This document shows, in pieces, positions 12,809 through 25,060 of a stretch of DNA of 64,000 bases; position 1 is the first letter of the stretch, and each line of letters starts with the position of its first letter. A program made the position numbers and the translations under genes. The notes beneath the pieces were generated by a model, which worked only from the letters and a program-made list of their open reading frames with translations, was not told the origin of the DNA and searched no databases. Origin of the DNA: Neelides folsomi (taxonomy: Eukaryota > Arthropoda > Collembola > Neelipleona > Neelidae); the NCBI GenBank assembly GCA_034687125.1, contig JAQGBZ010000003.1, forward strand, positions 614,074-678,073, read 5' to 3'.

Positions 12809-14594
12809 TTAGAGTTTGGAAGGAATTTTTGGCATATCCTCACTTTGTTCAGTGACTCCGCTATCACTCAACTTTTGAACTTCCTCTTTTGAATAACCGA
12901 GCTCTTGAAGGATTTCAAAAGAGTGTTGACCAGGATGAGGTCCAGGACCACTTGTAGCAAAGGCAGGAGTTCTTGACAACTTTGGTGCAGGAGCTGGCTC
13001 AATATTTCCGTCTTCATCGGATAGGAACGAATTTCTGAAATCGTTTTGAGGTGATTTGTTCACAGTTGACCAGTGCTCTACTGGCATGACACATGCGTCA
13101 GTCTTTCCAAATATTTTAACCCATTCTGCTTGGGTCTTTTCTTTGAATTTATCGACGATTATTATTTTTCTGGATTCAAAGTCTCCAAATTGTACTTGGA
13201 ATTTGGGATCTTCTGATAATCCTAGACCTTTTAATAACAATGAATAGAATTGTGGTTCTAGGGCTCCAACTGACATCCATAACCCGTCCTTCGTCTCATA
13301 CGTGTCGTAGAAATGGGAACCGCTGTCCAATCTAAAAGAAAGGAGAAAAAATTACTTAAGCTATTTATGCACATTAAAAATATTTTTAATATAAAAGTTA
13401 GCAAAGTACACACTAAGTTTAAGCCATTTTACGATATTTAATATTTTTATTACAAATTTTGGCCACGAGGATTTCCCCAGTATGGGCATTTTTGAGTTGT
13501 GAACAAAAAAGATGAAACATAAGATGCGCCTTCAGCCAAACTCAAGTCGATCACTTGTCCTTTTCCGGAAATTCCACGCTCAAAAATTGCAGCTAGAATT
13601 GCATACGCACACAAAAGCCCTCCACCAGCGAAATCAGCTATTAAATTAACTGGCGGTGTTGGTTTCTCCCCGCTTCGACCCAAAAATGACAAAACTCCTA
13701 AAAGCCAAATGCAAATTAAGAAAAATATTTCTATAAATCTTAAAAAGTTAAAAACAAATATAGTTAGGTAATTATTTAATGATTAGAATACAATATATAC
13801 CGGAAGTTGCTACATAGTTAATGTCATGGCCTGCCAACATTGAGTAAGGTCCAGTTTGTCCATATCCAGAAATACGAGCGTATATGAGTTTAGGATTTAC
13901 AGCGTTAAAATCATTTGGTCCGAGTTTCAATTTTTCCATTACACCTGTGTATGTACATACAATCATAAGGCAAATGTATCTAAAATTGGTTTTAAATTTA
14001 ATAATTTTTACATTAATTATTAATTATTTTACCTGGCCTGAAAGGCTCGATTAAAACATCAGCAGTTGAAATGAGTTTTTTCACTATTCCTTGCCCTTCT
14101 TTTGATTTGATATCCAGAGCTAGCGATTTCTTTCCTCTCCCTAACGTGTCTGGCAACCCAATATTGTTCATCGGGCCGCTCTTTGGTTTCTCAAGTAAAA
14201 GGACAACACAAACAATAAAAACAACTACGTTAGGTTAGGTTAATAGTAATATAGTTAATGATATGATTAAGTATTAAAGCCCAACACCGAATGCCGTATA
14301 TTTTTATTTCCCAACCTTGTCTACTCTTATCACCGAAGCTCCAAAGTCCGCAAGGAGCATTCCTAAATTCCAAATACAATTATCATTACATGTTGGAGTT
14401 AAATACCCGAAATTCCAAATCATCCAAAATAATTTACATAATAAATTGCTAAATAATTATAAATATGTGATATATGTATTACAATCTGATATAAAATATA
14501 CATATAGTATTATACTAATTTATAATCAAATACCGCAAAATGGAGCAGGAGCGAGTCCCGCCATTTCAATCACCCGTATCCCTTTTAAAGCCAT
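12809..14594 (-). CDS. Amacr: Alpha-methylacyl-CoA racemase (intact, peroxisomal)
   Basis: Converts (R)-2-methylacyl-CoA to the (S) form so that branched-chain fatty acids or sterol side chains can enter peroxisomal beta-oxidation. Six exons, all in phase: 14594-14534, 14362-14316, 14189-14033, 13944-13801, 13697-13454, 13331-12809; 391 aa (human AMACR 382). Diagnostic stretches: [15 protein letters not shown] at the N-terminus, [28 protein letters not shown] with the catalytic His at 128, [10 protein letters not shown] with the catalytic Asp at 158 (the same 30-residue spacing as the human pair), then GKGQVIDLS. The last three residues are SKL, a classic type 1 peroxisomal signal. A decayed copy lies about 0.8 kb further along in the direction of transcription, showing a local tandem duplication. 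Confidence 0.93.
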
Positions 14595-15261
14595 TGTAGT
14601 ATATTAAACAGACTTATGAATCTGAAATCGAAAACAAAATTTATTAATTCTTATATATGACAAAATTAATATAATTTGCATACTTGAAATACTTGAAAAC
14701 CTTGATGTAATATTATATTGTTTTTCTATTATATAATCGATAATCACTGATCAAGGGCAATATGGAATTAGAATTAGAGAAATTACATAATTTGTCTGTT
14801 TCACATATCTTATTATCTTTAATCAAATATATTAAATATTGGAACCAGTTTCAATTAAACGATAATTCAATGGTTCGAAGGAATCACATATTAAATATGA
14901 GCAAAAGCACTTTACTACGACTATACCGCCTGTCATATACTGCATTGAGCATGTCAGCTGCACGTTTTCTCCTCTCATACCAAATTGTGAAATTGTTATA
15001 GGGAGGGGAAGACGAAGGAGAAGTTAAATTTAAATATTTAACTAAATACCATTTAAGATGATTTTATTATAACATAAACATTTGAACTTGCTTGTAAAGT
15101 TCAGTGATATACAAAAGCCAACATATTTTGAATCCTCTCAAGATGTAAGTACACAATTTAAAATAATTTACTTCATTGACGCAGATGGATCAATGCAGTC
15201 GAAGTTAATTGCCTCATTTACTTCCTATATACTTTACTCAATATTTCTAATTATTTTGCAG
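14595..15261. other. Promoter-side spacer between Amacr and PGAP2
   Basis: The two genes are divergent, so this 0.67-kb stretch must hold both promoters and any 5' untranslated exons. The base before the PGAP2 ATG is a splice acceptor (TTTTGCAG), which implies an upstream untranslated exon somewhere in this spacer. Short frames at 14,762-15,001 and 15,082-15,471 show no domain. Confidence 0.4.
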
Positions 15262-16387
15262 ATGAGCTACGGGAAATTGGATGATGGGGTCATTTTACGA
15301 ATTTCATATCGACGCTTCCTCGCTTGCATTACATTCCTCCCCGTCGGGGGATTTATGTTTTGTGTCCTTTATGCACTTTATTCCGACTTCGCCCTTGCGA
15401 CCAACACATTATGCAAAGGACTCCTTGTAATTAATTATTCACATATTATTTACCTAATAACTTTTAAGTAACAATTAAATTTAAAAGCATCTAAAATATT
15501 TATCTTTTTGTTTAATTATGTGAAGATTAATTAATTTTTTTAAATGATGTTCAGATCCAAAATTACATCCCTTCATTCTCGGCAGCAACTGGGAACTTTG
15601 AGTTAGCTACTGGAGTATGGCGATTTGCTGTAGCATTTCAAGCTTTACCTAGACTTCAATTTGCTTACAGTGAGTTTAAGAATGTTGAATTAATTAAAAT
15701 TTATTGGAATTGTCTATTTGAGAATTTGAATTAAAATGAGTTGTACTTGAAATAATTGGATCTTTTCTGATTTATCTAGTGTATTATGTACATTTGGGAC
15801 GAGTGATTCGTCGTGGCCTTCATTGGGTCATTTTGCTCATTTTCATTCTTGAGAGTTTGGAAAATATTGGACTTCTTGGACTCTCGTTTTTTTCATCAAA
15901 GGACAATTTTCGGGTTCACGAATTGTCATTTTACATTTTCCTTGGCTCATCCATTCTTCATATGACTTTTCTCAATTGTAAGTTTATATGCAATATATGA
16001 CTTTAATGCGTAGTTACCTATAAGGCCGTTTAAATTTAATTGACCATATTTCATTAGGTGTCCAGAGCTTTGGAAGAATTGCTCGTCCGATCGGTCGAGA
16101 AGCGAAAGCTCATGGGATTAGATGGCGGGTTTACTTTCTCATTATCATTGGGGCCTGCTTAATGAAGTACCTTTATCAAAGACATGAAGAAAGATGCGAA
16201 GAAGGCGTTTACTCACTTTTTGCTCTTACTGGTAATTGTCATTCAATACTTAACATGACTAATCTCAATTAATACCTGGATTGCAATTTTGGTTTTTTTT
16301 TCAGAATACGCAGTCATTTTTCTCAACGTCACATTTCATTTCACGGCATATTTCGACTTTTATGGAACTGAAATGGAGATTCGTTAG
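15262..16387 (+). CDS. PGAP2: PGAP2 (post-GPI attachment to proteins factor 2)
   Basis: Golgi membrane protein needed for fatty-acid remodelling of GPI anchors (Frag1/DRAM/Sfk1 family). Five exons in phase: 15262-15426, 15555-15669, 15780-15977, 16058-16231, 16305-16387; 244 aa (human about 254). Family landmarks in order: first membrane helix, the luminal NYIPSFSAATG block, VWRFAVAFQALPRLQFAY, HLGRVIRR, the ESLENIGLLGLSFFSS helix followed by VHELSFYIF, then RHEERCEEGVYSLFALTEY and a last helix ending near FHFTAYFDFYGTE. The start is the ATG immediately after a TTTTGCAG acceptor, just ahead of LDDGVILRISYRRF. A longer N-terminus in an upstream exon cannot be excluded. Confidence 0.9.
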
Positions 16388-18810
16388 TCATTAGGGAAAT
16401 GTTTATATAAATGTCATTGAATCTCTTTTTTAAGCATTAGCCTTTGCCAATAATTTAGTGTATGAACATTGTCTGTGAGTATACTTACATACTTATAAGT
16501 TGTTTATCCAGTTTGGTTTTCAAACTCATATTTAAAAGTTTTATATTGTCTACTTGGGTAGATACTCGCATATAAACTTTACAAATAATGTGAGTAAGTG
16601 TTAATGTTTGCGTCCCCGTTAATTCGTAAGAACTATTATTGTTCACTTTGTTTGCAATTAGCAATAGAATTCTAATAAATAAATTATTTACATGTTTGAT
16701 GGAAATAACAAAAGCTTTTTGAATCATATTAACATTTTTTTCATTCCTTACTGTTTCTCATCCTTTTTGATATTCATGATGAAAGAATTTTCAAATTGTA
16801 TTTATTTGCATAAATCAATGAGTCTAATGAAAATGAAAGTGAGATTGTACTGCAATTTTTGGTCTTTGGCTTTATTCTCTCTCTCTCTCTCTGATAATGT
16901 CCATTTTCTCCACACCGCATTGTTATTTGATGCGTGCGTTTTGTGCGGAGGGTTGGTCCGTGGTTTTCTTCCGAGCAAATGTTGAATTATGTAAAGACTG
17001 TTTGTGGAATGGTTCCATGTCCCATTGTTCTCCCTTGTACTTCCTCAGTGGGCCTTTTCCCAGGTGTGTGATAATCTGCAAGAAGGGATGAGTTTCTTTG
17101 CATTCTCCGTGCAGTGGAAACACATCATCTAATTGAATAAAAATGTCTGGGTGTCCGTGCGTATTTTTTTAATCTTTCGCAGCAGCGGAGAGTTGGTCGA
17201 GGGAGTTTGGCTGGATTGCAAATGAGTTTCCCCACCTGGGCCCAAACTGGGTCGGTGAAGAGATAAAAAAGGATATAAATTAAAAAGCATCTGTGAAGAA
17301 GTTCTCTCATTCACCCGCTCCAGCCGAACTCGTTCCGCAGGGAGCAAAAAAGCAGAAAAGTAGAACACGAAACCCTCAATCTCTTTATTTATGGGAATTG
17401 GCAAGAAGGGATTATGGCGAGGAAAACGAGTCTCCCTGAGTTCCCACCTCTCCCGTACACTCCATCCATCCAAAAGGGCTTGTTCGGGAAGCTTTGACCT
17501 ACAAGGTACAAATCCCAGACGGACCTCGCCATCAGACTCACCTTCTTTCAGACTTCTCCCCGGAGACTTTTTTTATCCCAACTAATTACGTACGTACTCA
17601 GGTACATCCACCGATCTACCCAATTATCTCCAGACCTTATAGATCCGCTTTCAAGACTCCTTATCGCCTACTTAATATACCAGCTAGAGGCAGATCGAGT
17701 AATATCCACTCGATTTATCACAGCTTCAATATCTTTAGGTATATCAGACCTGGGATGCAAATTTGGAAAGACCAAGAGCTCTTTGGAGTGATCATATTCA
17801 GAATATGGAAAAATCCCGGATTTTTTATATCTACAATTACAAGTGATTAAATTACGTCAAAATCATCTCTCAACTCTTTGATTTCCAGATGATGGAAGGG
17901 TGAATGAAGAGGAAATGCGAGTCATTGTCATATAAACCCTGTGTAAAAATATTCGGGGGAGTCCAGAGGTAATTGGAATGAAGAAGATTCCTAGTATAGA
18001 AGTAAAGACGGTCGTGCGAAGTGAAAAGGTTTTAATTGGAATACCTGGAACTGACCTTCCCTTCTTTCCACCATTCGGTTTCATTTATGTAATTTGAGGG
18101 GAAAAAAGGACCTTGGCATACATTTACCATATGTCCAGCCCATACAAACAACTCTACACCTACATTCATTACTTGGAATAGGACAAAAAAGGAGAAAAAT
18201 ATAAAACTTTGTCAATACTTTCAATGCTTTCCGACTTTTCTTTACATTGTAACACTTAAATGATTGTAACACTTAAATCACAGTACAAATTAAGTAATAA
18301 CTACCATTAGTGTAAATATGCAATAAATATTAATGTGCTTACAATGTAATGCCATCCAAAAAGAAGTGGAAAGGGAAATAATCAGAATCACACGAGCAAA
18401 ATACATGGACGCGAATACTTGTTAAAACTCATTTGTTAAATGCTTACGCAGAACTTACCACAAAGACCTTTTTCTTAGGAATAAAACTCATTTTTACGAG
18501 AAAAAATGTAATAAATAACAATATTTAGCTGGCTCAATTAACCCAATTATTATTCCATCATTTGCATCAAGTGAAGCTTGAACGAAAGCATGATTCCGGG
18601 AAAGCGTTGAGGGAGATTGTCAGATAGGATCTGGTGGATCTTCCCTGGTGAAGGAGCTGGGGAAGAAAGTACTTGACATGGTGGGTGCATACATGGGAGA
18701 TGAAGTTCGTTCTTGGAAGGAGGCGGACGTCAAGAGAAGGTGGGAATCCTCCGCCCTAAAGGGATTTCCTTCAACATCTCCACGAGACACTTCGGCTCCA
18801 GCAGGAGAAC
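16388..18810. other. 2.4-kb region without an assignable gene
   Basis: AT-rich flanks enclose a more G+C-rich island at about 17,130-17,620. Several short frames overlap there on both strands, including a 27-residue frame at 17,414 beginning MARKTSLPEFPPLPYTP that stops quickly and joins nothing. A (CT) run of nine or so units lies near 16,876-16,892. Untranslated exons of the small peptide gene downstream are possible; nothing stronger can be said. Confidence 0.4.
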
Positions 18811-19248
18811 ATGCGGGTGATTCTGATTCTCTTCCTACTTGTCGCCCTCGTCTCCGCCTCGATCATTGTCGTCCCGACGCGCTGTCGCGGAAGAATCGGG
18901 CACAATGGGGAATGTTACCCGGTACTTAACAATCTCAACGTCAGACCTCATCGACACAAACACGTATGTCTATAACAATAAACTAACCTTGTGGAGGATA
19001 TACAAAGCTCAAAACTTGTTATAACGCCAATAGGACAAAGAAAGAACAAATTGAAGACAACTCTTTGTTCTATTGCTTTAACATTAACTACATGCATTCT
19101 TAGTTTTAAAAACCTACCCATCTTTATAAATATAATACAATGGTTAAATGTATAAAATAATTATGTTGGTTTAGTCTAATAATTAATTTTTTCTTATAGT
19201 CAGTTTCCAATCGCTAGCAATGGAGACAACTCAATTCGCTCAACTTAA
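18811..19248 (+). CDS. Putative small secreted peptide
   Basis: Exon 18811-18963 (51 codons) starts with an unmistakable signal peptide (MRVILILFLLVALVSAS) followed by a short basic segment with two cysteines eight residues apart (C-RGRIGHNG-EC) and a His/Arg-rich end. It stops at a GTATGT donor. An acceptor near 19,199-19,203 offers two ends: via the later AG it adds FPIASNGDNSIRST and stops at 19,248; via the earlier one it stops after SVSN-R. The product would be about 55-65 aa. Upstream 200 bases are G+C-rich and could be 5' UTR. I do not recognise the family; a neuropeptide or other small secreted factor would fit. Confidence 0.42.
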
Positions 19249-20184
19249 TGGGGATATGAAAACTTCAAGTTTTCATTTGGGGACCTCGAGAATGAAATCT
19301 CGACCAGTCAATCGACTGCAATATAATATTTCATAATATTAATATATACTAAGAGCATGATTAAATTGTTATATAATATCTTATCAAATCTCAATTATAA
19401 AAATGTCTTTCGAATGGAATCATCGCTTTCTCACGGCCTTGTATCACATTAAACATTCTCATTTTTTTTAATTCAACCCGATTTCTACTATCAATAATAA
19501 ATAATAATATGAAATGCATCTTATATGCAGATTCAAATGAAATAAAAAATATATAAAAACCCAATTCTCAAACGTGATGAAAACTCTTTATTAATAATCC
19601 ATCTCATATAACTTATAACAAATGAATATATGGTGTATGTAAACTAATAGAACAATTTAATCGTAAATATAATAGACTCTGTAATATGAGGGGAAAGGTC
19701 AACACTTTTGTAAACGGAATAAAACATTTAAAGGAAAAGCTAAAGAAGAAGTTATTTGTAAAGATAAGAAAACTTGATTTATAAAAGAGTAAAATACAAG
19801 TAGTAAATAATAACAATTTAATTTAAACTTAAACAAAACTGCATAAGAGCTATTCAAAGCTTTCATACTTTTTTTCATTTGGTTGATATTTAAAGTAAGC
19901 TTCATACAACATTCATAACTTACCCTAAAATATATATATTCATATATATATTTATATTAATATCATCATTCATCATCATAAAATCATATTATATAAGCAT
20001 TTCTAAATCGACGTCTCTCAATGCTACATTTTTCAAATTCATTTAAACCCACACGGCCAGTCATCAACGTCTCCTACATAAAGTTTAATAGTAAATGTGA
20101 AGTAGAAGTAAAATTCATCTTTTATGATAAATCTAAATCTTATAATAAAGACCGGAATAATTCTAATGATCAATAATCAGTAAG
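19249..20184. other. AT-rich spacer, no gene seen
   Basis: AT-rich DNA containing the probable 3' UTR of the SWIM/AT-hook gene on the minus strand. Short frames at 19,613-19,905 are low-complexity Phe/Leu translations without resemblance to a family. Confidence 0.4.
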
Positions 20185-23100
20185 TCAATTCTTGGGAATC
20201 TTAGGCGGTCGTCCACGCGGCCTCGGCCCGGTCGAAGGCGTCGTTGATGTCAAAGGAAGTGCTGGCGGTGTATCGGCTCTTGGAGGCGTCGAAGGTCTTT
20301 CTCTCTTCAGAGCTAATCGTGATGACAATCGGACATTCCCTCCATCCTTATCATTAGCCTTCTTCGGTTCCTCCTTCACTTTCACTGTTCCATTGTTCTT
20401 CCCCTTCACTTCCACATCCTTCTTTGCTCCAGGTCCAGTCTTCTTCTCCACTGGCTCTTTCTTTTCAATCACTTTCTTCTCTTCTTCCTTCTTCTTATCA
20501 GCAGCCTTATTCACTTCTTCGACCTTCTTGGCTGCTTCTGTTCTCGACGGCCGACCAACAAGAGTTTCCTTCTTCTCTATCGGTTTTTCAATCTTCTTCT
20601 CCTCAACTTTCTTAGTATCAGCAGTTGAAGGTTTGGGTTTATTTGACGGTCGTCCGACAGGTCTCTTTTGAACAACAGCTGCAACTGGGCCTTTCTTGAC
20701 CTCTTCCTTCTTTTCAACAACAGCCAACTTCTCCTCGACTTTCTCATTTTCAACGACCTTTTTCACTTCCTCTGGTGCTTTTTTCGCTTCCTTAAAAACT
20801 TCTGCAGGCTTCTTAACTTCTGCTGGCTTTTTGGCCTCTTTGACAACTTCCTCGGTAGCCTTTTTCACATCTTTGTTCACGTCTTGAGCTTTCTTCGCTT
20901 CAACAACTACTTTCTTAACAACGGGCTTATCAACAGGAGCAGCAACCTTTTTAGCCACTGGGGTTTTTCCAGATTGTTTCTTCTCTTCAGCCGCTGCTTT
21001 CATTTCATTTTTCTTCTGAACGGCCGCTTTCATCTTTTCAATAACAGTCATTTCCTTTTCTTTCGTCAAAGCACGTCCTGTAACTGGAGTTGCCGCAAGT
21101 CTAGGTCTCACTCCCACTGGTGTGCGTTTGTCCAGATCAATCTTAGGCTTCATAAAGATCTACAGAAAGGAGGGATTTCGTGATATTAATTAAGCAGAAT
21201 AAAATAAAGCAATAAAATGAATTAATTAAGGGAATTAAGACTTAAGCGAATTAATAAAATTGTTGTTGTACCTTTGAAACCTGGCTCGGAGTTACTTTCT
21301 CAGACTTCAGTGCCTTATTAATATCCTCATTCGTCAATTCAGTAGGCTCGGACTCGTTCATGTAAACATTCCTCGTTGGTGACATTGACTCTGCATGAAC
21401 TTCCCAAGCAATGGTCGACAACTCAACATCTTCTCTCTCTTGCTTCATATGCATTAGGTTGTGATGAGAAAACTCGTCCGTTTCTGCATGTGGAAGGAAA
21501 TCATCCAAATTCCCAACCGACTCGACCATCACACTCATCTCAACTTCATCCCCATCATCCTCATCTTCATATCGTGGTCGTGGAAGTGGATGAGAGAGGA
21601 AATGATCTGGTGGCAAAGGCTCATGGAATCGTTCTCCTCTCAATAACATGTGGACGAGATGGATGTGCTCGCAAAGAACCACTGTCCTGTACAAAGGACA
21701 AGAGCAGACATAGGAGTGGAGGCAAATGGCGCAATCATCACATCGGAATCGACACTCGCATGGGTTTTTAACTTCAGCAACACGGAATTCCTCCCCTTCG
21801 TCCCCAATGACATTCCACCAGCTGTTGCCTTGGCTCACTCGCCCGGTTTCCATCCTTGCGGCAAGGTCATGACGAGATCGAGTGATCTCTGTAATCAACT
21901 TTTGTTTCTGATCTCCTTTGAACAATCTTTTAGATCGAAGGAAACATTTGTCATAGCCGATTTTGAGAATGTGATCCACAGATCGAGACAGTCGGCCTGT
22001 TCCTTTGAATGTGATGAATTTCTTGAGTTTGGTGAAGAAATCAGCTGCAAACAATGTGTTTACATCGTCTGGAGAATCAATTCGATGGCATAATGCCCAT
22101 TCATGAGCACAAGACCACCATTCAGATGCAAAGTGACGAACAAAAGTTTCTCCTCCTTCAAAATCTCCAGCTCGTCGACGAAGCAATGCCCAGAGACCGC
22201 GAAGCTCTTTAATACCAACAGCGGCAAACATCCCTTCAACCCAATTAAGAACTGCCTTACGTTCTCTTTCATTCGGAAAGGCACGGCTTACTTCAGCCTT
22301 AACCTATAATTTAAAAAAAGTTCCATTGTTAGTTGATTATGATTTGATAAATCGTTTAATATTTAAACTTTTAATATTTTAGGATTAATTTTATTAATGA
22401 AATAATAAATTTTACTGATAAAATTAATTAATTAATTAATGACCCTTACTTCACGTCTCGCTTCAAATTCATTTTGTAAATATTTTGGGGATTTTGTGAA
22501 GACTTGAGAAAAGGCCCTATGGAAATCAGTTCCTCTTGGCGCAAACATTGTTCCACATTCCAAATCCCCACATGCATCCCGAAGAGTTCTAAAAAAGAGA
22601 CTCGTAATGCGCTCAGGGACTCCAGAAGAGACGAGCCAAGCAACAGGAACAGCTTCACGAAATTCGTCCAGGACCATAAGGACCAAAAGACATAGGGCAT
22701 CATTCTTGCTCTTCAACAACTCAATTGCAATAATATGCGGGAACATCTGAAGGATTTGCCGTTGTACTGGAGTTTGAAGAAGAAGGAATAAATCCTCTTC
22801 TCTGAGCCCTTCCTCTTCCCCATCATCTCCCGCCTTCTTGAAACAAAGAACAGTAGGTCCACCCTCGGCCACCTTCATCAATTTCTCAACTGAGGACAAA
22901 AACGAGACAGCGTCGGGGCCAACTGGGGGTTTCTTCTTCCTTTTCTTCTTCTTGTCATCTTCCTCGATTGGAATCTCCAAAGCTTCTTGTTTTACTTGTT
23001 GAGCGAGAATGTCGGCCATTCGCTCACCGGCTTCTTCTTGTCCAACAATGAGAATTGGGAGATTCGAGGAGTCTTCAATGATTTCATAAGCTTCCAAGTC

Positions 23101-25060
23101 AAGGTCACCAGTTGGAGGGAAAACAGCGGGATGTGGAACGCTTGACTTTCGACCACCGGGTTTCTTCCATTGATCATAAATATTGCGGATTGCTCGGCGA
23201 TCGACGAGTCTCAATCCTTCCATCCCATCAGGATTGTGATGAATGTATTCCAATACGTCATTGAATGACATCCCTAAAGATAATAAACAAACATTATTTC
23301 ACAAATCTTCAAAAGTAAATATTTACTTTCGAGCTTAAAAGTAAAGATAGAATAAATTAAAAACGCAATGGACTGTCTTTGGAAGACAGTAAGACAGATA
23401 ATAAAAGGCTCACGCTTAAAATTTTATGATGTGGATTCTATCTATTATATATTAAGAACTATAGTAGTTTAACTATATTATATTCGATGATATCTTATAT
23501 CATGCTCATATTATAGCAATTTGTATTCGATAAAATTTTTTAAAATACCTTCGTCAAACTTGGAAAGAATGAGACGACGAAGAACAGGATTAACCCTCAA
23601 GTATGCAATAGCTTGTGAGTCAAGCGAATGGCCATAATGGGTATGACAAATGTCGATTTTCACTTGTCCCGTCTCGAGATTCTTGAGAAGTTTGATGCCT
23701 GCAGTGCAATAGCCATTCATTTTGCAACTTCCCTGTGGCTTCAATTTCCTCTTCCTCGGAGTTTCATCAGGAACGGTGGGCTTGTAATGTCCACTTCGAT
23801 GACAAATGAGATATGTCACGGCTTGGTTGTGACTGATTTTCTTAGTTCCTCCACGGAATATGAACGAGACCATTCGCTCTCTTTCATATGCTTCACGCCA
23901 TTCCTTAAACTCTAAAAATGTAATGTGTTAAAAAATTAAATATAAAGTTTTGCTTCGCTTCATATTCATAAAGAATCAATCTATATATCTAATTTTAACT
24001 TACGGTCTTGTGAGTCAAAAATAAGAGTTTCTTCTTCAAAATGTGCAAAATGGCCATTTGTCAAATGCTTGCGAAGATCAGCAACATTTGAGCAAGTGGC
24101 ACTACAGCCATCTTCCATGCATCTCAATTCATTTTGTCCTCTCTTCCTCTTTGCTTCTCCGGGAAGCAAAGGACGTTTCTTTCCTTTCCTTCGTCCACCT
24201 TGATCCCCCATGTCCCCTTCTTCAACGACAAAGACTTGATGCTGAAGCTGATCCGGGGAAAAGAGTCCTTCAATTTCCATCTCCATCCCTTCCCCTCCCA
24301 TTTCATCACTGCAGATGACAATCGTATTGGTTTCATTGGCCATGAGTAGTTCACGTAGTTTGGATGGGAGTCCACCATCCTGCTGCACCTCATATTCGCC
24401 CATTTCACCATTCTCATCCTAAATATAACAAAAATTATTTCATAATTAAAACAATTTGAAATTAGTCAGTCATCAATATAATAGCTTAAAATATAATGTA
24501 AATATAATATAAATAAAGCAAAAAATATTTTATATATTATGGTATAATGGTCATAAATATATAATTTACCTGAAGAATGTACTGTTGACCCTCACCACCT
24601 CCTTCTTGAGGGGCCCAGATGACAATGGGCTGTTGTTGTTGTGAATTTTGTACAAGAAGGTTTTGTTTTCTGAGACCGGCCGATGCCGGTGGGAGGGTTG
24701 CAGGGCCCAATGTAACTCCACCATCTCCGACATATTCCTCTAATTGTAAGACTTGCGGAGCGGCCGATGGACGACGCGATGTCCTGAGCAGCGTCGGCTG
24801 TTTCTTCCCGACCTAATCAACATCATTCCGGTTATTGACAATCGTCTACAAGGTTAATTAGACATAAAAAGGTAAATAAAAGACAAGACACTTACTTGTA
24901 CGTATCGGAGTGGGGCGTGAGGCTGACGAGGGTACGCGACCTGCTCGACCGTCACGACTTCGACCTCATGCGAAACGAAGGGATCTTCGTCCTCAGTCAC
25001 GACCTCGATTTGACCATCGTCGAGGATGTAGGCCTTCCCTCCCTCCTCCTCCTCTGACAT
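20185..25060 (-). CDS. Large C2H2 / SWIM zinc-finger protein with AT-hooks
   Basis: Predicted nuclear DNA-binding protein, 1,338 aa in seven exons that join in phase: 25060-24896, 24812-24570, 24418-24004, 23911-23549, 23273-22450, 22303-21272, 21159-20185. Order: acidic N-terminus; Gln-rich segment (about 56-136); basic stretch then one C2H2 finger (C236, C241, H254, H259); a Cys/His block reading YLICHRSGHYK ... GSCKMNGYCTAGI ... CHTHYGH (about 300-375), as seen at the N-terminus of MULE-transposase-derived and FLYWCH/SWIM proteins; a Lys cluster; an alpha-helical region; a SWIM finger (CSC ... CEH, about 870-885); and a C-terminal third of Lys/Glu/Val/Pro repeats with AT-hook-like cores VGRPS, VGRPS and RGRPPK. 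The block order resembles domesticated Mutator-like elements, but no catalytic DDE triad was recognised. Chromatin or transcription function is inferred from domains only. Confidence 0.85.

Noticed and set aside
20192-21183. Long plus-strand frames (Ser/Phe-rich)
   Set aside because: They mirror the Lys/Glu repeat exon on the minus strand; low-complexity codons leave both strands open.
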